A DNA stretch of 64,000 nt from RGIG2945 sp045540355 (GCA_045540355.1 JAZQHB010000071.1:1-64000); one strand, 5' to 3'; positions 23,461 to 33,523 are shown, counted from the stretch's first letter. Notes: generated by a model from the sequence alone, not told the origin. A program made the numbers and translations.

Positions 23461-24099
23461 ATGAGAAATAATTTTGACGAACAATTAGAGCTGCTGCACT
23501 CAAAAATATCCGAAATGGGTGCACTCTGCGAATATCTCATTGCTATGTCGGCAAAGGCATTGCTTGACGGTGACACAGAGATCGCAAAAAAGGTGTTGAT
23601 TCTCGGAGAAAAAGTCGACAATATGGAACGCGAAATCGAGGCTATCTGTTTAAAGCTTTTGCTCCGTCAGCAACCGGTTGCACGAGATTTGAGAAAGATT
23701 TCATCTGCCTTAAAAATTATCACCGACATGGAAAGAATCGGTGACCAGGCAGAGGATATTGCCGAAATAATCACCCATCTTCACTCACTCGGAAAGGTTG
23801 AATACAAGGATATGAAAAGCATTGCGGAGGCAACGATAAAAATGGTGAGCAACTCCGTTCATGCTTATATAAACAACGACACAAATTTGGCAGAGGAGGT
23901 CATTCTATATGACGACATTGTTGATGACTGCTTTGTAAAAATCAAAAATGACCTCATAAAAACAATTTCCGCATCACCGGAAAACGGCGGATATGCCCTT
24001 GACTTGCTGATGATTGCGAAATATTTTGAACGCATAGGCGACCATGCTACTAACATCGGTGAATGGGTTGAATTTTCTGTAGGCAAAACACATCAATAA
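23461..24099 (+). CDS. phoU: Phosphate signalling complex accessory protein PhoU
   Basis: 212 aa, all-helical, two PhoU repeats. Metal-cluster residues lie in DMERIGDQAEDIAE and YFERIGDHATNIGEW (ExxxD-type motifs). PhoU links PstB activity to the Pho sensor kinase and keeps the Pho response off when phosphate is plentiful. The frame runs open into pstB, but the ATG at 23461 (GGGAG upstream) gives the usual start, MRNNFDEQ. No phoR/phoP pair lies in the window. Confidence 0.94.
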   Translation: MRNNFDEQLELLHSKISEMGALCEYLIAMSAKALLDGDTEIAKKVLILGEKVDNMEREIEAICLKLLLRQQPVARDLRKISSALKIITDMERIGDQAEDIAEIITHLHSLGKVEYKDMKSIAEATIKMVSNSVHAYINNDTNLAEEVILYDDIVDDCFVKIKNDLIKTISASPENGGYALDLLMIAKYFERIGDHATNIGEWVEFSVGKTHQ

Positions 24100-24222
24100 G
24101 CATAAAATTATATATCAAAAAGCATAAAAAAATATGTAATTTCTCTTGATTTTCAGTCCAAAAAGTGATTAAATATATTATATATGTATAAACACTTAAC
24201 GGCGATAACTCAGGAGGCTTTT

Positions 24223-26652
24223 ATGGGCAAAAAATACTTTATGGTGGGTAACGCTCACCTCGACCCCGTATGGCAATGGCAGATGCATGAGGGGTTGGCA
24301 CTAATTAAATCAACCTTTAAAGCTGCACTCGACAGAATGGAAGAATACCCCGATTATGTTTTTACTTCTGCTTGTGCAGGGTACTATAAATGGATTAAAT
24401 ATTCCGAGCCCGAAATGTTTGAAAAAATCTGCGAGAGAATCAAAGAAGGCAGATGGAAATTCACGGGTGCAATGTGGGTGCAGCCCGACTGCAACATTCC
24501 ATCAGGCGAATCTTTTGCAAGACATTTTCTCTATTCACAAAAATTTTTCCGTGAAAATTTCGGTTATGAAACAAACTGCGGTTACAATGTTGACTCCTTC
24601 GGTCACAACGCAATGTTACCTCAGCTTTTCAGAAAAGCGGGTATAGATAACTATTTGTATATGCGTCCGCACAGAGATGAGGAAAAACCCAACCTCCCCG
24701 AAAACAATCTACATTGGTGGGAAAGTCCCGATAAAAGCCGGGTGCTTGCTTTCAGAATCCTCGACGGATACGGTGACGACCTCCGCGACGAAAGAATTGC
24801 AAGATATGATTCTCAGAAAAATTCTCAACTTTTATCTTACGGTGTAGGTAATCACGGCGGCGGACCGACAATCGAAACACTCAGGCAAGCTGAAAAATTG
24901 ATAAAGCTCGGCAATTATTTTTATGCTGGTGTTGACGATTATTTTAATTACATAAGAGAAAACGAAAGTGATAATCTCCCGACAGTTTCGGAGGATTTGC
25001 AACATCATGCAAGCGGTTGTTATTCCGCAAACAGTAAAATTAAGAAGCTGAACAGAAAAACAGAAAACGCTCTTATGCAGGCAGAAAAAATTGATGTTCT
25101 CTCTTCAATTTTAACAAACAGCACACCACATACTAAAAAGATTGAAGATGCATGGGAAAGAGTTATGTTCAACCAATTCCACGATATTCTTGCAGGTTGT
25201 TCAATCAAAGACGCATATCCCGATGCTTACAACGCATTCGGTTATGCCGCAGAAACCGCATTCGGTATCAACTCATTCGCCTCTGAAAGAATTTCATGGC
25301 GAATCAACACAAATAAAAATCTCGACGGCAAATTATCCGAACACCTCGACAGACTTTGGGTCAAGGAGGGCGAGGGTTGTCCGATGGTTGTTTTCAATCC
25401 GCACTCCTTCCCCGTTCATACTTATGTATCATTCGGTACGCAGTTCGTATGCGGAGTTGTTGACAGCGATTATAATGACATTCCGTTCCAGCTTGTCCGT
25501 GCACCCTACACAGACGGCGACCATATCAATCAATGTATGTTTGAGGTTGACCTTCCTGCTTACGGATACGCCACATACTTCCTTTTCAGAAACGGACAGA
25601 ATTACAAAGCAACTGAACATAAAAATCAGTTCAAGATAAATAAAAACAGTATTGAAAACTCAAAAGTAAAAATTGAGTTTAATTCTGACGGTGAAATCAT
25701 TTCATATTTCAACAAAGTTGAAAATAAAGAATACTGTTTATCACCTTTTAAAGCAATTATCTGTGAAGATAAACTGAACGATACATGGGGTCATAAGGTA
25801 TTTGACTACAATCAGGACATCGGTCATTTCAAAAACGCACAGTTTGAAATTCTTGAAACGGGTACTTTGAGAGCTACTTTGAAAGTTACAAATTATTATA
25901 ACAGTTCATCGCTTACAAGATATTTTTCACTTTACAAAGACGATGATAAAGTCGAAGTACGCTCCAAGCTTGATTTCCGTGAGGAATACAAATCATTCAA
26001 GCTCACATTCCCTACAGATGTTAAAAATCCAAAAGCAATTTATTCAATGCCTTTCGGCTTTATCGAAAAAGACGCTAACGGACTTGAAGAGCCCGCACAC
26101 GCATGGATTTCCGTCTGCGGTGATGACGGACAAGGTCTTGCGATACTCAACGACTGCAAATACAGCTTCTGCGTTAAAGACAACGAAGCAAGAATGATGG
26201 CGGCAAGAAACTGTGCATACCTCGACCACTTCGGTCAGGATAAAAGAGACGGCGAAATGGAATTTATCGACTTCGGTGAGCAAACTTTTACATACTGTCT
26301 TATGCCGTTTGATAAAGACAATATTGCAGCTACGGTTAAAGAAGCTGAAATTCTCAACACCGATTTGAGAGTATATCTCGAAACTCACCACGAAGGTGAT
26401 TTGCCGACAAGCTTTGACGGTATTGATGTAAAAGCTGATAATATTATTGTTCAGGCGATAAAAATTGCCGAAGATAAATCGGGTTATATTTTAAGATGCT
26501 TTGAAGCGTCAGGTAAAGAAACCGAAGCAGAAATTAACTTCAAAGCAATCGGCAGAAGCTTTAAGCTTCACTTTAATCCGCAGGAAATCAACACAGTCTA
26601 TATTCCGTTTGACGGCGGTGAAATAAAAACAGTTTTATTGACAGAAAGATAA
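24223..26652 (+). CDS. GH38 alpha-mannosidase, cytoplasmic
   Basis: 809 aa. The GH38 catalytic features are visible: zinc ligands in NAHLDPVWQW (His12, Asp14), the nucleophile Asp124 in YNVDSFGHNA, and NHGGGPT supplying another His near 220. Mid-helical bundle and C-terminal beta domains follow, of normal length. There is no signal peptide, so it acts on imported oligosaccharides. AGGAGG sets the start at 24223; a possible promoter (TTGATT near 24147) lies in the 120-nt gap after phoU. The first phosphatase follows 11 nt later, so they are probably co-transcribed. Confidence 0.92.
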   Translation: MGKKYFMVGNAHLDPVWQWQMHEGLALIKSTFKAALDRMEEYPDYVFTSACAGYYKWIKYSEPEMFEKICERIKEGRWKFTGAMWVQPDCNIPSGESFARHFLYSQKFFRENFGYETNCGYNVDSFGHNAMLPQLFRKAGIDNYLYMRPHRDEEKPNLPENNLHWWESPDKSRVLAFRILDGYGDDLRDERIARYDSQKNSQLLSYGVGNHGGGPTIETLRQAEKLIKLGNYFYAGVDDYFNYIRENESDNLPTVSEDLQHHASGCYSANSKIKKLNRKTENALMQAEKIDVLSSILTNSTPHTKKIEDAWERVMFNQFHDILAGCSIKDAYPDAYNAFGYAAETAFGINSFASERISWRINTNKNLDGKLSEHLDRLWVKEGEGCPMVVFNPHSFPVHTYVSFGTQFVCGVVDSDYNDIPFQLVRAPYTDGDHINQCMFEVDLPAYGYATYFLFRNGQNYKATEHKNQFKINKNSIENSKVKIEFNSDGEIISYFNKVENKEYCLSPFKAIICEDKLNDTWGHKVFDYNQDIGHFKNAQFEILETGTLRATLKVTNYYNSSSLTRYFSLYKDDDKVEVRSKLDFREEYKSFKLTFPTDVKNPKAIYSMPFGFIEKDANGLEEPAHAWISVCGDDGQGLAILNDCKYSFCVKDNEARMMAARNCAYLDHFGQDKRDGEMEFIDFGEQTFTYCLMPFDKDNIAATVKEAEILNTDLRVYLETHHEGDLPTSFDGIDVKADNIIVQAIKIAEDKSGYILRCFEASGKETEAEINFKAIGRSFKLHFNPQEINTVYIPFDGGEIKTVLLTER

Positions 26653-26663
26653 GGAGGATTAAA

Positions 26664-27818
26664 ATGAAAAAAATTATTTCAGTTCTTTTATCGGCTGTTT
26701 TTTTGCTGACTTCTCTTTCAATTTTCGCTTCGGCAGAAGTGATTGAAAACGATGCGGTTTTGCAGTTTAATTCAGACGGTAAATTCAAAATTCTTCACAT
26801 CTGCGATATTCAGGACACACCTTATGTCAAACCGCAGATTCTTGAATACATCGAAAAAACCTGTGATGCCGAAAATCCCGACCTCATTGTTTTAGGCGGT
26901 GACAATTTAGGAGGCAACTGCGGCAAGGCAGCAACCGATACTATTGCAAAATGGCAGGTCAAAAGAGCTATCAATTCATTTATGTCAATCTTTGAAGAAT
27001 ACAAGATTCCCACCGCTGTCACCTTCGGTAACCACGACGGTGAAAAGCAGATATCCGACGAAGTTCAGATGGAGATTTACAGAAGCTATGACTGTTGTGT
27101 GGCGATTGACGAGGGTGAAGACATCTACGGTTGCGGTACATACAATATCCCGATTATGTCTTCCAACGGAAATTCAATTGCATATAACATCTGGTGCTTT
27201 GACTCAAACGCTTATCTTGATGATGGTTATGACTATGTGCATGACGACCAGGTAGATTGGTACATAAAAAAATCCGATGAATTAAAATCTGCAAACGGCG
27301 GTTCGCCTGTCCCCTCTCTTGCGTTTCAGCATATCGTTGTTCCCGAAATATATGAAGCTATGGAATACGGCACCTACATTGAAGGCATGGTGAACGAAAA
27401 TCCGTCACCCTCAAAACATCCGAGTAAACAATTCAACGCAATGGTAAATCAGGGTGATGTTAAAGCTATGTTTTTCGGTCACGACCATGTTAACACATAC
27501 ACATACGCTTACAAGGGTATAAACCTTACCAACACTCCCGCCGGAGGATTCGGTGTGTACGGTGATTCCAACAGAGGAATCAGAGTTATTGAGCTTGATG
27601 AAAAAGATACTTCAACTTACAAAACAAGACTTATAAACTATCTTGAATCTTATGTAACAACAGAAACCGAGCTTTGCAGATGGAAAATGAATGCTTCCGA
27701 TTCTATCTATAACGATACTACCAAAGCACTCAACGGAATCAGATATATTTACAAATCACTCGAAGAAGGTAAGAGTATATTCAGTCTTCTTTATGAAGTA
27801 CTCTGCACATTTATGTAA
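26664..27818 (+). CDS. Secreted calcineurin-like phosphoesterase, copy 1 of 5
   Basis: 384 aa. Signal peptide (residues 1-24, cleavage after FASA). Metallophosphoesterase motifs in order: CDIQD (Asp48, Gln50), LGGDN (Asp80), GNHDG (Asn123-His124), AFQH and FGHDH. The first motif is Asp-x-Gln, not the usual Asp-x-His, and this is shared by all five copies. The protein probably acts on phosphate monoesters outside the cell. No wall anchor is seen. AAGGAGGATTAAAATG is the same at copies 1 and 2. First of the tandem array. Confidence 0.88.
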   Translation: MKKIISVLLSAVFLLTSLSIFASAEVIENDAVLQFNSDGKFKILHICDIQDTPYVKPQILEYIEKTCDAENPDLIVLGGDNLGGNCGKAATDTIAKWQVKRAINSFMSIFEEYKIPTAVTFGNHDGEKQISDEVQMEIYRSYDCCVAIDEGEDIYGCGTYNIPIMSSNGNSIAYNIWCFDSNAYLDDGYDYVHDDQVDWYIKKSDELKSANGGSPVPSLAFQHIVVPEIYEAMEYGTYIEGMVNENPSPSKHPSKQFNAMVNQGDVKAMFFGHDHVNTYTYAYKGINLTNTPAGGFGVYGDSNRGIRVIELDEKDTSTYKTRLINYLESYVTTETELCRWKMNASDSIYNDTTKALNGIRYIYKSLEEGKSIFSLLYEVLCTFM

Positions 27819-27829
27819 GGAGGATTAAA

Positions 27830-28984
27830 ATGAAAAAAATTATTTCAATCATCTTATCGGCAATCCTCGTTTTCACATCTTTTTCGGTTGTCGCTTCGGC
27901 TGAAATTATTGAAAACGATGCAACGCTCCAATTTAATTCGGACGGTAAATTCAAAATTCTCCATGTCTGTGATATCCAGGATACCTGGTTTACGGCATCG
28001 CAGGCACTTGAATACATTGCTGCTACCTGTGATGCAGAAAAACCCGACCTCGTTGTTTTAGGCGGTGACAACATTCATGGCTATGCAGGTGACGGCATCA
28101 CACAGTTTACTGCCGAGCTTAAAGTTAAAATAGCTATCGACCACTATATGTCCATTTTTGAGGAACGCAATATCCCGACAGCGATTGTTTTCGGTAATCA
28201 TGACGGCGAAGAAATGGTTTCAAAAGAAACTCAAATCAAAATGTATGAAAAATACAATTGCTTTATCGGTATAGATGAAGGCCCCGATGTTTACGGTTGC
28301 GGAAATTACAACATTCCTATCATTTCATCTGACGGAAAGAAAACGGCTTATAATCTCTGGTTCTTTGATTCAGGTTCAAAATACGAAGACACACGGAATT
28401 ACGATTATATCCGCGACGACCAGGTCAATTGGTATGTTAACAAATCCAACGAGCTAAAAAAAGCTAACGGCGGTAAGGTTGTTCCCTCTTTTGTATTCCA
28501 ACACATCGTTATTCCCGAAATATTTGACGCAATTGAAGAAGGCACCTTGGTTGACGGTGTAATCGCAGAAAGACCTGCACCCTCACCCTATAAAAGCAAG
28601 CAGTTCTCAGCTATTTTAAAGCAAGGCGATGTAAACGCCATGTTCTTTGCTCACGACCACATCAACACTTACACTATAAATTATAAGGGTCTTGACCTTG
28701 TATGTACTCCCGGTTCGGGATTCTGTTCTTACGGTGATGATAACAGAGGTGCAAGAGTTATTGAGCTTGATGAAAAAGATACCTCAACTTACACATCAAG
28801 ACTTGTAAATTTCAAAGATAATTATGTAACAGATGATGTAGAGCTTTGCAGATGGAAGATGAACTCCACCGAATATGATGATTTTGTAAGAGCGCTCAAC
28901 GGCATAAGATATTTCTACAAATCAATCCAACAAGGTAAAAGTGTGTTAAGTCTTATTTTTGAAATAATCAGCACATTCTTATAA
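27830..28984 (+). CDS. Secreted calcineurin-like phosphoesterase, copy 2 of 5
   Basis: 384 aa, same design as copy 1: signal peptide ending in VASA, CDIQD, LGGDN, GNHDG, VFQH. The last metal motif reads FAHDH where the other copies have FGHDH. The middle has the family-specific DVYGCGNYNIPI, as in the other copies. The gene starts 11 nt after copy 1 with an almost identical ribosome site and first codons, which points to recent duplication or gene conversion. Confidence 0.88.
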   Translation: MKKIISIILSAILVFTSFSVVASAEIIENDATLQFNSDGKFKILHVCDIQDTWFTASQALEYIAATCDAEKPDLVVLGGDNIHGYAGDGITQFTAELKVKIAIDHYMSIFEERNIPTAIVFGNHDGEEMVSKETQIKMYEKYNCFIGIDEGPDVYGCGNYNIPIISSDGKKTAYNLWFFDSGSKYEDTRNYDYIRDDQVNWYVNKSNELKKANGGKVVPSFVFQHIVIPEIFDAIEEGTLVDGVIAERPAPSPYKSKQFSAILKQGDVNAMFFAHDHINTYTINYKGLDLVCTPGSGFCSYGDDNRGARVIELDEKDTSTYTSRLVNFKDNYVTDDVELCRWKMNSTEYDDFVRALNGIRYFYKSIQQGKSVLSLIFEIISTFL

Positions 28985-29008
28985 TAGTTACAAAAAGGAG
29001 AATAAAAA

Positions 29009-30175
29009 ATGAAAAAAATCATTTCAATCATTCTTGCAACAGTACTTATTTTATCAACTTTTTCAATCTTTGCTTCTGCTGAAGTTATCGAAAACAATGT
29101 AACACTTCAGTTTAACTCAGACGGAAAATTCAAAATCCTCCACATTGCAGACATTCAGGACACACCCGATGTTGCACCCATTACACTCGACTACATTGCA
29201 AGAACCTGTGATGCAGAACAGCCGGACTTAATCGTCCTCGGCGGTGACAATGTTGCAGGTGCTGCAGGTAAAGGTAAAACTCAGGAAATCGCTGATAAGA
29301 ATATGAGAAAAACTCTCGATACATTTATGTCAATTTTTGAAGAACGCAACATACCTACTGCACTCGTATTCGGTAATCACGACGGATCTCATAAAATTTC
29401 TGATGAAAGACAGATGGAAATTTTCAACACATACAAATGCTGCATAGCTATCGACGAAGGTCCGGACATCTACGGTTGCGGAAATTATAATATTCCCATT
29501 ATATCTTCAAACGGAAAGAAAATGGCATACACCCTCTGGTTCTTTGATTCAAACGCTAATTGCGAAATTCCCGATTGCGATTGTGACGAATACGACTGGG
29601 TTCACGACGACCAGGTTGATTGGTATTTAAAGAAATCCAACGAATTAAAGAAAGCAAACGGCGGCAAAGTTGTTCCGTCAATGGCATTCCAGCATATTGC
29701 AGTTCCCGAGATTTTTGAAATCCGTGAAAAGGGTACATTGATTTCAGGCGGTCTCAACGAAGAATCACACCCCTCATTACATAGCAGCAAGCAGCTTTCT
29801 GCAATGATGAAGCAGGGCGATGTTCAGGCTATGTTCTTCGGTCACGACCACAATAACACTTTCCAAATCAACTATAAGGGTATGGACTTTGTCAATACTC
29901 CCACTGCAGGCTTCAGCTCTTATGGTGATGATAACAGAGGCATCAGAGTTATCGAGCTTGATGAAAATGACACTTCAACTTACAAAACAAGACTTGTAAA
30001 CTATCTTAAAACATATTGCACAGATGATACACAGCTTTGCAGATTTAAGATGAACGGTAAGGAATATAACGATTTTATCAGAGCACTCAACGGTATCAGA
30101 TACTTCTACCTTGCACTTTCAGAGGGCAAGAGCTTCTTCAGCATCTGCAAAGAAATTCATTGTATAATCAACTAA
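29009..30175 (+). CDS. Secreted calcineurin-like phosphoesterase, copy 3 of 5
   Basis: 388 aa. Signal peptide ends in FASA; motifs ADIQD, LGGDN, GNHDG, AFQH and FGHDH are complete. It has a short Cys-rich, acidic insert (NCEIPDCDCDEYDWVHDD) that copies 1, 2 and 5 lack and copy 4 shares in similar form. Copies 3 and 4 are therefore closest to each other. An AAGGAG site precedes the ATG, 24 nt after copy 2. Confidence 0.88.
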   Translation: MKKIISIILATVLILSTFSIFASAEVIENNVTLQFNSDGKFKILHIADIQDTPDVAPITLDYIARTCDAEQPDLIVLGGDNVAGAAGKGKTQEIADKNMRKTLDTFMSIFEERNIPTALVFGNHDGSHKISDERQMEIFNTYKCCIAIDEGPDIYGCGNYNIPIISSNGKKMAYTLWFFDSNANCEIPDCDCDEYDWVHDDQVDWYLKKSNELKKANGGKVVPSMAFQHIAVPEIFEIREKGTLISGGLNEESHPSLHSSKQLSAMMKQGDVQAMFFGHDHNNTFQINYKGMDFVNTPTAGFSSYGDDNRGIRVIELDENDTSTYKTRLVNYLKTYCTDDTQLCRFKMNGKEYNDFIRALNGIRYFYLALSEGKSFFSICKEIHCIIN

Positions 30176-30190
30176 CACGAGGATAACAAA

Positions 30191-31357
30191 ATGAAAAAAT
30201 TCATTTCACTTGTTTTGGCAACGGTACTTATTTTATCAACGATTTCAATCTTCGCATCTGCTGAAGTTATTGAAAACAGTTCCGTCCTTAAATTCAACTC
30301 CGACGGCAAATTTAAAATTCTCCACATCTGCGACATTCAGGACTCACCCTATGTCGCAAAAATAGCACTCGATTATATCGCAAGAACCTGTGATGCAGAA
30401 AAGCCCGACCTCATTGTTTTGGGCGGCGACAATGTTGCAGGTAATTATATCAAAGGCGACAGCATAGAAGAAGCAGATAAAAATATGCAGAAATCTATCG
30501 GCTCTTTTATGTCAATTTTTGAAGAACGCAATATTCCTACCGCTTTGGTTTTCGGAAATCACGATGGTGAAAACATCATCTCCGATGAAAGACAGATGGA
30601 GATTTATAACACATACGATTGTTGCGTAGCAATCGACGAGGGCGAAGACATCTACGGTTGCGGAAATTATAATCTTCCCATTATGTCTTCCGACGGAGAG
30701 AAAATGGCATATAACCTCTGGTTCTTCGATTCAAACGCTTTTTGCGAAATTCCCGATTGCGAAGGCGGCAAATATGACTATGTCCGCGATGACCAGATAG
30801 AATGGTATGTCAACAAATCAAACGAGCTAAAAAAAGCAAACGGCGGCAAAGTTGTGCCGTCAATGGCATTCCAGCATATTGTTGTTCCCGAGATTTTTGA
30901 TATTATCGAAGAAGGCACATTGATTTCAGGCGGCATCGGCGAAGACCCTCATCCGACATTGCACAAGAGTAATCAGCTTTCGGCTATTATTAAGCAAGGC
31001 GACATCAAGGCAATGTTCTTCGGTCACGACCACTATAATGATTATGTGGTCAACTACAAAAATATGGACTTTGTGGCTACTCCCACTGCCGGCTTCCGTT
31101 CTTACGGTGCAAAAAACAGAGGTATCAGAGTCATTGAGCTCGACGAAAGCGACACTTCAACTTATAACACACGAATCGTAAACTTTTTCAAAACATATTG
31201 TACCGACAGTACACAGATTAACCGATTCAAATTATATGGCTCTGAATACGACAAATCCACAAGAATATTCTGCGGTATCAAGTACTTTTTCCTTGCACTT
31301 TTAAAAGGTGAAAGTTTCATTGATTTGTGCAAAGAAGTTTATTCTATAAAAAACTAA
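30191..31357 (+). CDS. Secreted calcineurin-like phosphoesterase, copy 4 of 5
   Basis: 388 aa. Signal peptide, CDIQD, LGGDN, GNHDG, AFQH and FGHDH are present. The insert FCEIPDCEGGKYDYVRDD matches the one in copy 3. The ribosome site is weaker than in the other copies (ACGAGGATAAC). It lies 15 nt after copy 3. The C-terminal 60 residues differ most from the other copies and are more basic, so substrate choice may differ. Confidence 0.87.
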   Translation: MKKFISLVLATVLILSTISIFASAEVIENSSVLKFNSDGKFKILHICDIQDSPYVAKIALDYIARTCDAEKPDLIVLGGDNVAGNYIKGDSIEEADKNMQKSIGSFMSIFEERNIPTALVFGNHDGENIISDERQMEIYNTYDCCVAIDEGEDIYGCGNYNLPIMSSDGEKMAYNLWFFDSNAFCEIPDCEGGKYDYVRDDQIEWYVNKSNELKKANGGKVVPSMAFQHIVVPEIFDIIEEGTLISGGIGEDPHPTLHKSNQLSAIIKQGDIKAMFFGHDHYNDYVVNYKNMDFVATPTAGFRSYGAKNRGIRVIELDESDTSTYNTRIVNFFKTYCTDSTQINRFKLYGSEYDKSTRIFCGIKYFFLALLKGESFIDLCKEVYSIKN

Positions 31358-31372
31358 AGTAAGGAGAACAAA

Positions 31373-32530
31373 ATGAAAAAAATTATTTCAGTTGTTTTAT
31401 CAGCAATACTTATTTTAACCTCTCTTTCAATATTTGCATCTGCTGAAAATACAGAAACGCTCAAATTCAACGAAGACGGCAAGTTTAAGATTCTCCATGT
31501 TGCGGATATTCAGGACAATGTCTGCATCGCACCTCAGGCACTTGAGTGCATCGCTGCAGTTTGTGACGATGAACAACCCGACCTTGTAATTTTGGGCGGT
31601 GATAATATTTCGGGTGCGGTAAGTAAAGACAAAAACGACAACGCAGAAAAGGCTTTGAAGAATGTAAAATTTTCAATCAATCTGTTTATGTCAATTTTTG
31701 AAGAACGCAATATTCCAACAGCACTTGTTTTCGGCAACCACGACGGCAATCACTTAGTTTCCAAGGAAACACAGATCGAAATTTACGAGTCCTACGATTG
31801 CTTTATCGGCTGTGACGAAAATGCAGATTTGTACGGCTGTGCTACAAGCAATCTTCCCATTATGTCCTCAGACGGAAAGAAAATCGCATATAACCTCTGG
31901 CTCTTTGACTCAGGCGATTATCTTCCGGAAGATGAAGGCGACGGATATGATTATGTCAGAGACGACCAAGTCAAATGGTATGTCAACAAGTCAAATGAGC
32001 TCAAAAAAGCTAACGGCGGTAAGGTTGTACCCTCAATAGCATTCCAGCATATTCCTATTTATGAAATTCACGAAGTAATTGAAAACGGAACGCTCATAAG
32101 CGGTGAGCTCAACAGAAAACCCAGACCGTCTGATCACCAAAGCAGTCATTTCTCTGCTATATTAAATCAAGGTGATATAAAGGCAATGTTCTTCGGTCAC
32201 GACCATGTCAACACTTACACCTACAACTATAAGGGTATTGATTTCGTTGCAACTCCCACTTCCGGTGTTGGTGCTTACGGTGACGAAAACAAGGGTATCA
32301 GAGTTATCGAGCTTGATGAAAACGACACCTCAACTTACAAAACAAGAATGGTTAATTATCTTGAAACATACTGCACCGATGACACACAATACTCAAGATT
32401 CAAAATGAACGACAAGGAGCTTGATGTATTCCCGAGAATACTCTACACAATCAGATATATTTACAAAGCACTTGAAGAAGGCGTAAGCTTTTTCACAATC
32501 TGCTATGAAATATATTGTATACTTACCTAA
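31373..32530 (+). CDS. Secreted calcineurin-like phosphoesterase, copy 5 of 5
   Basis: 385 aa. Signal peptide ends in FASA; motifs ADIQD, LGGDN, GNHDG, AFQH and FGHDH are complete. It differs most in sequence: the N-terminal linker is shorter (AENTETLKFNED), DLYGCATSNLPI replaces the usual DIYGCGNYNIPI, and GDYLPEDEGDGYDYVRDD replaces the Cys-containing insert. Last gene of the array; the strong hairpin at 32537-32572 follows. Confidence 0.88.
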   Translation: MKKIISVVLSAILILTSLSIFASAENTETLKFNEDGKFKILHVADIQDNVCIAPQALECIAAVCDDEQPDLVILGGDNISGAVSKDKNDNAEKALKNVKFSINLFMSIFEERNIPTALVFGNHDGNHLVSKETQIEIYESYDCFIGCDENADLYGCATSNLPIMSSDGKKIAYNLWLFDSGDYLPEDEGDGYDYVRDDQVKWYVNKSNELKKANGGKVVPSIAFQHIPIYEIHEVIENGTLISGELNRKPRPSDHQSSHFSAILNQGDIKAMFFGHDHVNTYTYNYKGIDFVATPTSGVGAYGDENKGIRVIELDENDTSTYKTRMVNYLETYCTDDTQYSRFKMNDKELDVFPRILYTIRYIYKALEEGVSFFTICYEIYCILT

Positions 32531-32536
32531 AAAACT

Positions 32537-32572
32537 AATAACCGATGAAAGCCAAAACTTTCATCGGTTATT
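32537..32572. terminator. Bidirectional terminator, phosphatase array / cysK
   Basis: A perfect 15-bp stem (32537-32551 with 32558-32572), TTTTTT on the plus side and a T-rich tail on the minus side (TTTTAG). It serves both convergent units. Confidence 0.9.
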
Positions 32573-32574
32573 TT

Positions 32575-33498
32575 TTAATCGTATATACCTGTTGACACAT
32601 ATCTTGTTCCCGAATCAGGTAAAAGCACTGCGATATTTTTACCCGCATTTTCTTTTCTCTTTGCAAGCTCTATACCTGCACACAAAGCTGCACCCGAAGA
32701 AATCCCTGCGAGTATTCCCTCTTTTCTTGCAAGCAGTTTTGCATAATCAAATGCATCATTATCGCTGACGGTTATAACCTCATCGTAAATTTCGCGGTTT
32801 AAATTTTCGGGAATAAAGTTTGCACCTATTCCCTGAATACCGTGAGCACCTGCCGTACCTTTTGAGATAAGCGGTGAGCTTTCAGGCTCAACTGCGATTA
32901 TTTTTATATCAGGATTTTTTGATTTCAGGTATTCACCGACACCCGACAAGGTGCCTCCTGTGCCGACCCCGGCTACAAAAACATCAATCTCACCGTCAGT
33001 ATCTTCCCATAATTCGACGCCCGTTGTTTTTCTGTGTGCCTCAGGGTTTGCAGGATTTGAAAACTGACCTGCAATTATGCTTCCTGGTATTTCAGACTTC
33101 AGCTTTTCCGCTTCTTCTACTGCACCTGCCATACCTTTTTTGCCGTCGGTCAAGACCAATTCTGCACCGTAGGCGGCAATCAGACTTCTGCGTTCTTGTG
33201 ACATCGTATCAGGCATTACGATTATAGTTTTATAACCCTTTGATGCGCCGATAGCCGCAAGACCTATTCCTGTGTTTCCGCTTGTCGGTTCGATAATTGT
33301 CGCACCGCTTTTTAAAATTCCTTTTCGCTCTGCATCTTCAATCATCTCAAGCGCAACTCTGTCTTTGACACTTCCCGCAGGGTTCATGAATTCAAGTTTC
33401 AATAAAAGCCTTGCTTCAAGATTATATAAATTCTCAATATTAACGCTTTCCATAAGCGGTGTTTTTCCTACCGTTTCGCTTACCGATTTATATATCAT
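32575..33498 (-). CDS. cysK: Cysteine synthase A (O-acetylserine sulfhydrylase)
   Basis: 307 aa fold-type II PLP enzyme: PLP lysine in NPAGSVKDRVA, EPTSGNTGIGLA (substrate loop), VAGVGTGGTLSGVGEYL (PLP phosphate loop) and GISSGAALCAG. It makes cysteine from O-acetylserine and sulfide. No cysE neighbour is visible. It is monocistronic, with a promoter divergent from the GH29 gene. Confidence 0.95.
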   Translation of the reverse strand: MIYKSVSETVGKTPLMESVNIENLYNLEARLLLKLEFMNPAGSVKDRVALEMIEDAERKGILKSGATIIEPTSGNTGIGLAAIGASKGYKTIIVMPDTMSQERRSLIAAYGAELVLTDGKKGMAGAVEEAEKLKSEIPGSIIAGQFSNPANPEAHRKTTGVELWEDTDGEIDVFVAGVGTGGTLSGVGEYLKSKNPDIKIIAVEPESSPLISKGTAGAHGIQGIGANFIPENLNREIYDEVITVSDNDAFDYAKLLARKEGILAGISSGAALCAGIELAKRKENAGKNIAVLLPDSGTRYVSTGIYD

Positions 33499-33523
33499 TT
33501 CAGATTCACCCTTTCATACTGAT

